From: Adlercreutzia sp. ZJ473
GTDB taxonomy: Bacteria; Actinomycetota; Coriobacteriia; Coriobacteriales; Eggerthellaceae
DNA: 48,061 nt
Assembly: GCF_013185065.1 (NCBI RefSeq)
Contig: NZ_JAAVTO010000013.1
Location: 1 to 48,061, forward strand
Direction of reading: 5' to 3'
Shown: piece by piece, positions 16,683 through 25,739 of the stretch
Position numbering within the stretch: position 1 is the first letter of the stretch
How the letters are laid out: every line of letters begins with the position of its first letter
Notes under the pieces: model-generated
Seen by the model: only the letters and a program-made list of their open reading frames with translations
Databases searched by the model: none
What the model was told of the DNA's origin: nothing
Program-made: the position numbers and the translations under genes

Positions 16683-17138
16683 CTACTCGGCGCCCGGCTC
16701 GGCGGCGCCGTGCGAGCACACGGGCGCGTCAGGCAGGTCGATGCCGAGCGCGCAGGCCGCCTGGCCGCGCAGCTCCTCGAGCGTGAGCTCGTAGCAAGCC
16801 AGCGCGTCGATCCAGCGGCGCAGGCAGCGGTAGCCCTTGTCCGTGAGCGTGAACAGGCGCTTCGCCGACCCCTCGGCGGGCGTGTCCCACTCGGACGTCA
16901 CGAGCCCCGCCTCCTCCATGCGCTTGAGCGCGCGGTAGATGCCGGTGGCGTCGGGCTTCTTGCCGCCGAACATCGGCGAGTTCGCCGCCTGCTGCACGAT
17001 GATGTAGCCGTGCATGGGCGCCTGGTTCTGCGCGAGCAGGGTGAGGATGGTGGGCTGGGACAGGCGGTTCAGCGACTTGCCCAGCTCAGCGCATTCTTTC
17101 AGGTCTTCGTCGGACTGCGGGTGGCAGCTGCTCCACAT
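16683..17138 (-). CDS. PadR family transcriptional regulator
   Basis: A 151-residue PadR-type winged-helix regulator: ILTLLAQNQAPMHGYIIVQQ, then the DATGIYRALKRMEEAGLVTSEW recognition region and FTLTDKGYRCLRRW. It has a Cys- and acid-containing N-terminal extension (MWSSCHPQSDEDL) and a short C-terminal region. PadR proteins usually repress detoxification or reductase genes in response to small aromatic or other ligands. It lies 140 bp upstream of the flavin reductase-like gene on the same strand, so it may control that gene and possibly the adjacent redox cluster. AGAGG precedes the ATG. Confidence 0.85.
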   Translation of the reverse strand: MWSSCHPQSDEDLKECAELGKSLNRLSQPTILTLLAQNQAPMHGYIIVQQAANSPMFGGKKPDATGIYRALKRMEEAGLVTSEWDTPAEGSAKRLFTLTDKGYRCLRRWIDALACYELTLEELRGQAACALGIDLPDAPVCSHGAAEPGAE

Positions 17139-17558
17139 AGGTGGGACCTCTTTCTCCTAGGTCGTGGTCTGAAACACGCCTACATCATCCCATAACTATT
17201 TTCACGATACAAATATTTTCCGAGAAGGAAAGAAGGAATCCGCAAACGCGTCTCGTCGGCTGGTTCCGCAGGGAGAGCTCTATTTGGCTCCAGCTCCAGA
17301 TGCTTCCATAGGTGAGCGCCGCCCGAGCCCGTCCCCGGCCGCTTCTTCGGGGGAACTCCACCCGGCCCCGTCCCCGGCCGTTTCCGCGGGTGAGGGGAGT
17401 TCGCCGACGCAAACGTGGATATAGCGAGGGGCGGCGCGGCGGCTGCGAAAGTTGCCCTACAATAGCGGGAGCGGTTTTCGTTCCGCCCAAGCGCCTGACG
17501 CCCGGATGAGGGCGCCCGGGAGGCGCTGGGGGAACGCCTGGAGGCAAGGAGGCTCGCC
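17139..17558. promoter_or_regulatory. Divergent padR/glmS intergenic region with GC-rich repeats and a stem in the glmS leader
   Basis: Two GC-rich repeats sharing the core CGTCCCCGGCCG occur at about 17330 and 17370. A -10-like TACAAT is at 17458-17463. The glmS leader contains a stable nested stem: AGCGCCT (17490-17496) with AGGCGCT (17521-17527), enclosing CGCCC/GGGCG (17499-17514). The stem ends about 30 nt before the glmS start and could affect its translation. A glmS ribozyme core was not recognised. Confidence 0.4.
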
Positions 17559-19430
<1,872 letters not shown>

Positions 19431-19508
19431 GCGGCAAGGCAGGCTCTACGTTTTGTTTGACGTCGTTGGGGAAAAGAGAGATTTTGCACGTTAGAGCAAG
19501 CTCCATGC

Positions 19509-19517
19509 TGCTACAAT
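19509..19517 (+). promoter_or_regulatory. Extended -10 promoter for the small hydrophobic peptide gene
   Basis: TGCTACAAT at 19509-19517 has the TGn extension and a good -10 hexamer; no convincing -35 at 16-18 nt. A start near 19524 would give a leader of about 65 nt before the small ORF. Confidence 0.5.
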
Positions 19518-19561
19518 AACCTCTTGACTTGACGGCGTAAGTCCTCTGCGTTGGCAGCGCC

Positions 19562-19582
19562 TTCTTTCTGAGGAAGGAGGTG
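19562..19582 (+). promoter_or_regulatory. Partly sequestered strong ribosome-binding site
   Basis: AAGGAGGTGA (about 19574-19583) is a near-perfect anti-16S match, 7-8 nt before ATG 19590. CTTC/CCTTC just upstream can pair with GAAGG, masking part of the site, as is common in type I toxin mRNAs. Confidence 0.5.
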
Positions 19583-19589
19583 ATTGCCC

Positions 19590-19709
19590 ATGGAGCTTGC
19601 TATCGAAGTGGTGAGGCTGGCAACTGCGTTGCTCGGCCTCGTTACGGCGGTGGTGGTACTTCTGTCCAAAGCGCGAGGTATCGTTCGGAAAGGGAAAGGC
19701 CGCAAGTAG
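19590..19709 (+). CDS. Small hydrophobic peptide, candidate type I toxin
   Basis: A 39-residue peptide: a Met-Glu start, one strongly hydrophobic helix (about residues 5-25) and a basic tail ending RKGKGRK. This is the size and layout of holin-like type I toxins that insert in the membrane. It has its own promoter, an exceptionally strong Shine-Dalgarno sequence that is partly hairpin-masked, and its stop codon lies in the loop of a 9-bp perfect hairpin (19698-19721). A near-consensus promoter on the opposite strand (19775-19804) would produce an antisense RNA over its 3' end. It sits between glmS and acpS without being part of either. Toxicity is inferred from architecture, not homology. Confidence 0.65.
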   Translation: MELAIEVVRLATALLGLVTAVVVLLSKARGIVRKGKGRK

Positions 19710-19721
19710 CAGCTTGCGGCC
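19698..19721 (-). terminator. Intrinsic terminator of the predicted antisense RNA
   Basis: Perfect 9-bp arms GGCCGCAAG (19698-19706) and CTTGCGGCC (19713-19721) with a 6-nt loop that contains the TAG stop of the peptide gene. Read on the minus strand it is followed by a T-rich tract (19688-19697 complement). Confidence 0.6.
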
Positions 19722-19768
19722 CAGTACCATCAACGGCGCTGCCTGACCCACATGCGAGGCAGCCGTCG
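19698..19768 (-). ncRNA. Predicted antisense RNA (antitoxin candidate) over the 3' end of the small peptide gene
   Basis: Predicted transcript starting near 19768 and running leftward. Its promoter is TTGAAA-18 nt-TATAAT on the minus strand. It would contain a GCTGCCT/AGGCAGC hairpin (19738-19763) and end at the GGCCGCAAG/CTTGCGGCC hairpin (19698-19721), followed on the minus strand by TTTCCCTTTCC, an intrinsic-terminator tail. The RNA would be about 75-80 nt and overlap the last codons and 3' UTR of the peptide mRNA. Confidence 0.6.
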
Positions 19769-19774
19769 AGTCGT

Positions 19775-19804
19775 ATTATAGCAACCCCCGCGAGGAGATT
19801 TCAA
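19775..19804 (-). promoter_or_regulatory. Near-consensus sigma70-type promoter reading antisense to the small peptide gene
   Basis: On the minus strand, TTGAAA (complement of 19799-19804) and TATAAT (complement of 19775-19780) are separated by 18 nt. It is among the best promoter matches seen in the window. It overlaps the acpS ribosome-binding region on the other strand. Confidence 0.65.
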
Positions 19805-19812
19805 GGCAGGCC

Positions 19813-20430
19813 ATGGCGCGAAGCAAGAAAGCACAAAAGACGGTTGACGGCGTGCTCGGCATGCAAGGGGTCGAGGGCCAGGTGGGCCTCGGCGTCGACA
19901 TCGTGGAGATCGAGCGCGTGCGGCGCATCCTCGCCCGCACGCCGTCGTTCGCCCGCCGCGTGTTCTCCGAGGCCGAGCAGGCGTACTGCGACGGCAAGGC
20001 CGATCCCGCGGTGCACTACGCCACGCGCTTCGCGGCGAAGGAGGCCGTGGTGAAGGCGCTCGGCACGGGGTTCGCGGAAGGGGTGGGCGTGCGCGACATC
20101 GAGGTGCGCCGCACGTCGAAGGGCCGCCCCTACGTGGTGCTCACCGGCCGCGCGCGCGAGGTGGCGCGCGAGCAGGGCGTGCGCGAGATCCCGCTGTCGC
20201 TGTCGTTCACGCACGCCGAGGCCGTGGCCTGCGCCATGGCCATCACCGAAGACGCGGTGAGCGCGGCGAAGAAGCGCGTCGACCCCATGGAGGAGCTCGC
20301 CGCCCAGTTCAAGGAGGCCCGGGCCCTGCTCGACGACCTCCCCGCGAAGGGCGCCGCCTCCGAGGGCGCCGTGGGTGCTGCGGGTGTCGCGGCTCCCAAG
20401 CCCAAGGTGCTCCAAGGCAAGCTGCTGTAG
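19813..20430 (+). CDS. acpS: Holo-[acyl-carrier-protein] synthase with C-terminal extension
   Basis: A 205-residue 4'-phosphopantetheinyl transferase of the AcpS type, which activates acyl carrier protein with CoA. The motif GVDIVEIERV (metal-binding Asp) lies near residues 27-36 and the RFAAKEAVVKALGTG motif, with the catalytic Glu/Lys region, near residues 76-90. Typical AcpS is about 120-130 residues. Here there is an about 25-residue basic N-terminal leader and an about 60-residue helical, Ala-rich C-terminal tail of unknown purpose. AAGG lies about 9 nt before the ATG. An internal start near residue 17 is possible. The antisense RNA promoter on the other strand overlaps its upstream region. 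Confidence 0.88.
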   Translation: MARSKKAQKTVDGVLGMQGVEGQVGLGVDIVEIERVRRILARTPSFARRVFSEAEQAYCDGKADPAVHYATRFAAKEAVVKALGTGFAEGVGVRDIEVRRTSKGRPYVVLTGRAREVAREQGVREIPLSLSFTHAEAVACAMAITEDAVSAAKKRVDPMEELAAQFKEARALLDDLPAKGAASEGAVGAAGVAAPKPKVLQGKLL

Positions 20431-20612
20431 GGGCGGGCTCCGTGTCCGTCCGGGTTCCGACAGGGTAGCGGCCTGCCTGGCGGTCCATGTGTTCCTGAGG
20501 TGCTGAGCCTTTGCCCTGTGCATGGCCTTGTGTGATCGTTGCACCGCATATACGTTAGTTGTGTCGGAAAAGGAATCATTCGCCGATCGTGCCTTCTCAG
20601 GCTTCTCCTTAT

Positions 20613-20628
20613 GTTGTATAAATACAAC
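20613..20628. promoter_or_regulatory. Palindromic operator-like site 1
   Basis: GTTGTATAAATACAAC: perfect 7-bp arms with an AA centre, in an AT-rich pocket of otherwise GC-rich DNA. It looks like a site for a dimeric regulator; the regulator is unknown. Confidence 0.5.
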
Positions 20629-20672
20629 TTAATGACGACGGCGACCAGCAGATAAGCTCGGCCGTCTTTCCT

Positions 20673-20712
20673 AATGCCTTGTATGTTGTATATACACAAC
20701 AGACAAGGCATT
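20673..20712. promoter_or_regulatory. Palindromic operator-like site 2 nested in a larger inverted repeat
   Basis: GTTGTATATACACAAC (20685-20700) repeats site 1 with one arm mismatch. It is enclosed by AATGCCTTGT (20673-20682) and ACAAGGCATT (20703-20712), perfect 10-bp arms. Start-to-start distance to site 1 is 72 bp, near seven helical turns. Confidence 0.5.
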
Positions 20713-20749
20713 GTGGACGAGGGGAGAGCTGCCGAGGCTTTCGGCATGC

Positions 20750-20979
20750 GGAGAACGCGGAGGAGGTTGGTTCCGACGGAGGCGCTTTCACCCAGACGGC
20801 GGGGCAGCAACCTGGCGGCGCGCACGCCCGCGTGGTACGTGGCGCGCGTGCGCTGCGCGGCTTCGAGCAGCGCGTCAAGAAGCTTAACCGCCACAAGGCG
20901 CTTGCGCTGGTGCAGGTTGACATGTCTGACCGTGCGGTGCTCTTGCGCGCCGGACTCGCGGTGACGAGCCGCACCTAAA
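20750..20979 (+). pseudogene. Possible 3' remnant of a coding gene
   Basis: The frame ending at the TAA at 20977-20979 has strong GC bias at third codon positions from about 20780 onward and encodes a basic stretch including RALRGFEQRVKKLNRHKALA and DMSDRAVLLRAGLAV. Upstream in the same frame the bias disappears and the only start overlaps palindrome 2. Another frame is better just upstream (VDEGRAAEAFGM), suggesting a frameshift or truncation. No family was recognised. It may instead be a small intact regulator gene starting near 20679. Confidence 0.3.
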
Positions 20980-21004
20980 GGCGGCGCGCCGCCTCGCAGC
21001 TTGT

Positions 21005-21040
21005 TGCGCACAGGTCGGCTGAACGGTCGGGCTGTGCGCA
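21005..21040 (+). other. Hairpin upstream of loaP
   Basis: TGCGCACAG (21005-21013) pairs perfectly with CTGTGCGCA (21032-21040), loop 18 nt, about 115 bp before loaP. No T-tract. It may be a leader structure of the loaP transcript. Confidence 0.35.
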
Positions 21041-21156
21041 GGAAACTGCGCCGAACATACCCAGATGCCCTGAACAGCGTCGCGCTCGACGCTCGTTGGC
21101 GTCAGGGGAGTGAATGCGTTTTCGATTGAGCGAGCCGAGAGGTCGGGGGCGAAGCC

Positions 21157-21783
21157 ATGCCGGAAATCAGGTCGAAGTGGTACGTGATCCAAGTGCGCAC
21201 GGGCCACGAGGAGCGCGCGCGTGACCTCATCAGCCAAGCTGTTGCCCATGCTGTGGAAGACGGGTTCTCTTCTGTTGCGGACGCCGCCGTGGCTGTTGCG
21301 GATGTCGTGGGTTCCACGGGCGCTGCGGGCGCCGTGGATGCTGCGAGCGTTCTTCGAGAGTGCTTCGTGCCCAAGGCGCGCGTGGCGCAGAAGGTCGACG
21401 GCAAGTGGGTTCCCTGCGAGAAGGTGCTGCTGCCCGGTTACCTGATTGCGGTGACTGCGCATGCCGACCAGCTTGAGCCGGTGCTCAGGCGCGTGCCTGA
21501 CCTCACGCGCATCCTCGGAAACGACAACGCATTCACTCCCCTCGACGCAAGCGAGGTTGCGTGGCTCGAGGCGTCAACCTCCCGGTCCGACCGCGTCGTG
21601 GAGATGTCGGAAGGCTGCCTGGAGGGCGGCAAGCTGAGGATCACCAGCGGTCCCCTCTTGGGGAAGGAGGCCTGGGTGCGGAAGGTGAACCATCGCAAGA
21701 AGGTGGCGTACCTGGAGATGCAGATGTTCGGCAGGACGATAAAGGCCCAGATGGGCCTGAAAGTGACAAGAAAAAAGGTTTGA
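21157..21783 (+). CDS. loaP: LoaP-type specialised NusG antiterminator
   Basis: A 208-residue NusG paralogue. The N-terminal NGN domain starts SKWYVIQVRTGHEERA and continues with ECFVPKARVAQKVDGKW and LLPGYLIAV. The C-terminal KOW domain is ITSGPLLGKEAWVRKVNHRKKVAYLEM. An Ala/Val-rich insertion of about 30 residues (about 32-60) sits inside the NGN domain. LoaP proteins travel with RNA polymerase and suppress termination through long biosynthetic or exopolysaccharide operons after recognising a leader RNA hairpin. That fits its place directly upstream of a 17.5-kb glycan operon with a perfect palindrome in its leader. Only a weak GAGG-type Shine-Dalgarno sequence precedes the ATG. Confidence 0.87.
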   Translation: MPEIRSKWYVIQVRTGHEERARDLISQAVAHAVEDGFSSVADAAVAVADVVGSTGAAGAVDAASVLRECFVPKARVAQKVDGKWVPCEKVLLPGYLIAVTAHADQLEPVLRRVPDLTRILGNDNAFTPLDASEVAWLEASTSRSDRVVEMSEGCLEGGKLRITSGPLLGKEAWVRKVNHRKKVAYLEMQMFGRTIKAQMGLKVTRKKV

Positions 21784-22027
21784 AGCAGGATTTCGCAATC
21801 GAAGATGCGGCGAAGAGCGTTCAGGTTGTGAGAGGTGCTTTGGCAGTAGGTGCGCGCAGATTCTCAAGTATACTGTTTATGGGACAGTTAACTGCAAACC
21901 GAGAGCGTATAGTCTTTCGATCACCTGCAAAGGATTTGCTTGCTATCTTTTCTCCCCTGCTGGGTCAATTGACCCAGCAGGGGAGGCCTTGCGTCGCAGG
22001 GCCGAGCGATAGGGAGGTCGCACTCAG
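21784..22027 (+). promoter_or_regulatory. Leader of the glycan operon
   Basis: A 244-bp gap between loaP and rmlA. It contains a -10-like TATACT (21869-21874), overlapping inverted repeats ACTGT/ACAGT (21872-21888) and a perfect CAGTTAACTG (21885-21894), then the 34-bp palindrome (21952-21985). It is lower in GC than its flanks. It may combine a promoter, an operator and the LoaP recognition element. Confidence 0.5.
21952..21985. promoter_or_regulatory. Perfect 34-bp palindrome, candidate LoaP RNA target
   Basis: Left arm CTCCCCTGCTGGGTCAA (21952-21968) is the exact reverse complement of 21969-21985. As RNA it forms a stem of about 15 bp with an AAUU loop, ending 42 nt before the rmlA start. 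It is not followed by a T-run on either strand, so it is not a normal intrinsic terminator. Its position right after loaP suggests it as the recognition element. Confidence 0.6.
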
Positions 22028-22930
22028 ATGAAGGGGATAATACTCGCGGGCGGGAGTGGCACCAGGCTCTACCCGCTGACGACTGTGACGAGCAAGCAGC
22101 TGCTGCCGGTCTACGACAAGCCGATGATCTACTACCCGCTGTCGATCCTCATGCTGGCCGGCATACGCGACGTCCTCGTCATCTCGACGCCGCACGACCT
22201 GCCGAACTTCGAGGGCCTCCTCGGCGACGGATCCCAGTTCGGCGTGCATCTGTCCTACGCGGTGCAGCCCAGCCCCGACGGCCTGGCCCAGGCGTTCGTC
22301 ATCGGCGAGGACTTCGTCGGCGACGACTCGGTGGCCCTCACCCTGGGGGACAACATCTTCTACGGCGGCGGGCTCACGTCCCGCCTGCGCGAGGCGTCCT
22401 CGAGGGAGGAGGGCGCCACGGTGTTCGGCTACTACGTCCCCGACCCCGAGCGCTTCGGCGTGGTGGAGTTCGACGGGGAGGGCAGGGCCGTCTCCATCGA
22501 GGAGAAGCCCGAGCATCCCAGGTCCAACTACGCCGTGACGGGCCTGTACTTCTACGACAACCGCGTCGTTAAGTGGGCCAAGGAGGTCGAGCCGAGCGAG
22601 CGCGGCGAGCTCGAGATCACCTCCCTCAACCAGCGCTACCTCGAGGACGGCTCGCTGAGGGTCCAGCTGCTGCACCGCGGCAGCGCCTGGTTCGACACCG
22701 GCACCGTGCAGAGCCTGGCCAGGGCCTCCGAGTACGTCCGGGTCGTCGAGGAGGGCCAGGGGATCCAGATCGCGTCCCTGGAGGAGATCGCGTTCAACAA
22801 CGGCTGGATCTCCCTCGACGCGCTGCGCGATGCCGCGGAGCGCTACGGCAAGTCCTCCTACGGCAGGTACCTCAGGACGGTCTCCGAGGGCCGCGTGCGC
22901 AGCAGCTCGGGCACGTTGCGAGAGCTCTAG
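22028..22930 (+). CDS. rmlA: Glucose-1-phosphate thymidylyltransferase
   Basis: A 300-residue nucleotidyltransferase (RmlA/RfbA) that makes dTDP-glucose from dTTP and glucose-1-phosphate. The signature [11 protein letters not shown] lies at residues 8-18. [30 protein letters not shown] and [12 protein letters not shown] are also characteristic, and the length is typical. It is the first gene of the glycan operon. Arg codons AGG/AGA are more frequent here than in the housekeeping genes upstream, which use mostly CGC, although GC stays high. rmlC and rmlD are absent from the window, so rhamnose is not the obvious end product. Confidence 0.96.
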   Translation: MKGIILAGGSGTRLYPLTTVTSKQLLPVYDKPMIYYPLSILMLAGIRDVLVISTPHDLPNFEGLLGDGSQFGVHLSYAVQPSPDGLAQAFVIGEDFVGDDSVALTLGDNIFYGGGLTSRLREASSREEGATVFGYYVPDPERFGVVEFDGEGRAVSIEEKPEHPRSNYAVTGLYFYDNRVVKWAKEVEPSERGELEITSLNQRYLEDGSLRVQLLHRGSAWFDTGTVQSLARASEYVRVVEEGQGIQIASLEEIAFNNGWISLDALRDAAERYGKSSYGRYLRTVSEGRVRSSSGTLREL

Positions 22931-23947
<1,017 letters not shown>

Positions 23948-23948
23948 G

Positions 23949-24608
23949 ATGACGGCCAAGCTCATAGCCGTGGAGGGCCTCGACGGCTCCGGCAAGGAGA
24001 CCCAGGCGAGGCTCCTCAGATCCGCCCTCGAGGCGCGCGGCCTGCGCGTCGAGTCGGTCAGCTTCCCCCGCTACGGGCAGAGCGGCGCGGTCCTGGTCGA
24101 GGAGTACCTGCGCGGGGACTTCGGCGCCGACCCGGAGGCGGTCAACGCCTACGCAGCCAGCAGCTTCTTCGCCATGGATCGCTTCGCCAGCTATTTGCGC
24201 GAGTGGAAGGACCTCTACGAGGGCTGCGACGTCTTCCTGGCCGACCGCTACGTCACCAGCAACGCGATCCACCAGTGCTCCAAGCTCCCGCGCGGCGAGT
24301 GGGAGTCCTTCCTGCTGTGGCTCTTCGACTACGAGTACGGGAAGCTGGGGCTCCCCGAGCCGGCCCAGGTCTTCTACCTGCACCTGGGCGTGGGGGACTC
24401 CCAGCGCCTGCTCGACGAGCGCTATCACGGAGACCAGCTTCGCAAGGACATCCACGAGCACGACGTCGAGTACCTGAGGAAGAGCCAAGCGGCCGCCGAG
24501 TACTGCTGCGGGCGCTGCGGCTGGGAGCGCGTCGAGTGCATGCGCGGCGGCCGCCTGCGTTCGGTGGAGGACATCCACGCTGAGATATTGGAAAGGTTGG
24601 AGAGTTGA
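23949..24608 (+). CDS. tmk: Thymidylate kinase
   Basis: A 219-residue P-loop kinase of the dTMP kinase family: the Walker A region is VEGLDGSGKE (about residues 8-17), with FPRYGQSG and the LADRYVTSN (DR motif) also present. A Lys/Arg/His-rich lid follows (ERYHGDQLRKDIHEHD). It phosphorylates dTMP to dTDP. The C-terminus has an unusual CCGRCGW stretch. Its place between rmlB and the sugar aminotransferase suggests a dedicated enzyme supplying dTDP/dTTP for sugar-nucleotide synthesis rather than the general housekeeping kinase. It overlaps the next gene by TGATG coupling. Confidence 0.87.
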   Translation: MTAKLIAVEGLDGSGKETQARLLRSALEARGLRVESVSFPRYGQSGAVLVEEYLRGDFGADPEAVNAYAASSFFAMDRFASYLREWKDLYEGCDVFLADRYVTSNAIHQCSKLPRGEWESFLLWLFDYEYGKLGLPEPAQVFYLHLGVGDSQRLLDERYHGDQLRKDIHEHDVEYLRKSQAAAEYCCGRCGWERVECMRGGRLRSVEDIHAEILERLES

Positions 24609-25735
24609 TGCCTGGTCAGAGGAAGATCCTTGTCACGCGCTCGTCCATGCCCCCCTTCGAGGAGTACTGCGACGAGATCCGCGAGCTGTGGGACACCCAC
24701 TGGCTCACCAACCGGGGCGTGAAGCACAGGCAGCTCGAGGACGCCATACAGGAGTACCTCGGGGTCGAGCACATGACGCTGTTCGTCAACGGGCACAGCG
24801 CCCTCGAGTGCGTCCTCGAGACGATGGAGCTCGGCAGGGACGGGAGGGACGAGGTCATCACCACGCCCTTCACCTTCGCCTCGACGACGCACGCCATCGT
24901 CAGGAAGGGCCTGAGGCCGGTCTTCTGCGACATCAGGCCGGGCGACTACACCCTGGACCCGTCCAAGATAGAGTCGCTCGTCACCGAGCGGACGTGCGCC
25001 ATCGTGCCCGTCCACGTGTACGGCAACGTGTGCGACGTCGACGCGATCGAGGAGGTGGCCGGCAGGCACGGCCTCAAGGTGGTCTACGACGCGGCCCACG
25101 CGTTCGGCGTGGAGAGGGACGGCGTCGGCGTCGGGAGCTTCGGCGACGCGTCGATGTTCAGCTTCCACGCGACCAAGGTGTTCAACACCATCGAGGGGGG
25201 CGCCGTCGCGCATCCCGACGGCGTGCTGTCCGACCGCCTGGCGCAGTGGCGCAACTTCGGCATCACGGGGCCGGAGGACGTAGTCTATGTCGGCGGGAAC
25301 TCCAAGATGAACGAGTTCGCTGCCGCGATGGGCATCTGCAACCTGCGCCACGTGGACAACGAGATCGCCAAGCGCAAGGCGGTCGCGGAGCGCTACTGGG
25401 AGCTGCTGGGCGGCGTGCCCGGGGTCAAGGTCTGCGTGCCTCCGAGCAACGTCAGGCACAACTACGCCTACATGCCGGTCGTGTTCGACCCGGCCGAGTT
25501 CGGCGCGACCCGCGACGACGTGCTCGACGCGCTCGCCCGCGAGGGCGTCGGCGCACGCAAGTACTTCCACCCGCTCGTCAGCGACTACGCCTGCTACGCG
25601 GGGCGCTTCGACTCCTCCGACACTCCGGTGGCGCGCGAGGTGGCCGCTCGCGTGCTGACGCTTCCCCTGTACGCCGGCCTGGCGCTTGCGGACGTGGATC
25701 GGATTTGTGGTATCACGTTGAAAGTCGGTGCGTAG
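24608..25735 (+). CDS. dTDP-4-keto-6-deoxyhexose aminotransferase (DegT/DnrJ/EryC1 family)
   Basis: A 375-residue PLP-dependent sugar aminotransferase. The Schiff-base lysine is K190 in SFHATKVFNTIEGG, and the preceding DAAHAFG carries the PLP-contacting Asp. With RmlA and RmlB upstream it most likely transfers an amino group to C4 of dTDP-4-keto-6-deoxyglucose, as VioA or DesI do, giving dTDP-4-amino-4,6-dideoxyglucose (viosamine/Qui4N); the fucose-configured isomer is an alternative. The ATG at 24608 overlaps the tmk stop. It is the last gene of the GC-rich segment; base composition falls sharply right after it. Confidence 0.87.
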   Translation: MPGQRKILVTRSSMPPFEEYCDEIRELWDTHWLTNRGVKHRQLEDAIQEYLGVEHMTLFVNGHSALECVLETMELGRDGRDEVITTPFTFASTTHAIVRKGLRPVFCDIRPGDYTLDPSKIESLVTERTCAIVPVHVYGNVCDVDAIEEVAGRHGLKVVYDAAHAFGVERDGVGVGSFGDASMFSFHATKVFNTIEGGAVAHPDGVLSDRLAQWRNFGITGPEDVVYVGGNSKMNEFAAAMGICNLRHVDNEIAKRKAVAERYWELLGGVPGVKVCVPPSNVRHNYAYMPVVFDPAEFGATRDDVLDALAREGVGARKYFHPLVSDYACYAGRFDSSDTPVAREVAARVLTLPLYAGLALADVDRICGITLKVGA

Positions 25736-25739
25736 TCTA

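Larger units (their letters stand above)
20431..21156. promoter_or_regulatory. Long intergenic region upstream of loaP
   Basis: About 725 bp without an intact recognised gene. It holds two copies of a GTTGTATA-type palindrome (20613-20628 and 20685-20700), a nested inverted repeat (20673-20712), a GC3-rich open stretch that looks like a gene remnant (about 20750-20979), and a 9-bp hairpin (21005-21040). It probably contains the loaP promoter, but no clear hexamer pair was identified. Confidence 0.4.

Noticed and set aside
17459-17558. A glmS ribozyme in the glmS leader
   Set aside because: The leader has a stable nested stem starting AGCGCC, but the rest of the ribozyme core could not be found; the family is known mainly from Firmicutes.
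21952-21985. An ordinary intrinsic terminator for loaP
   Set aside because: The stem is ideal but no T-run follows on either strand, so a recognition element or weak pause is more likely.
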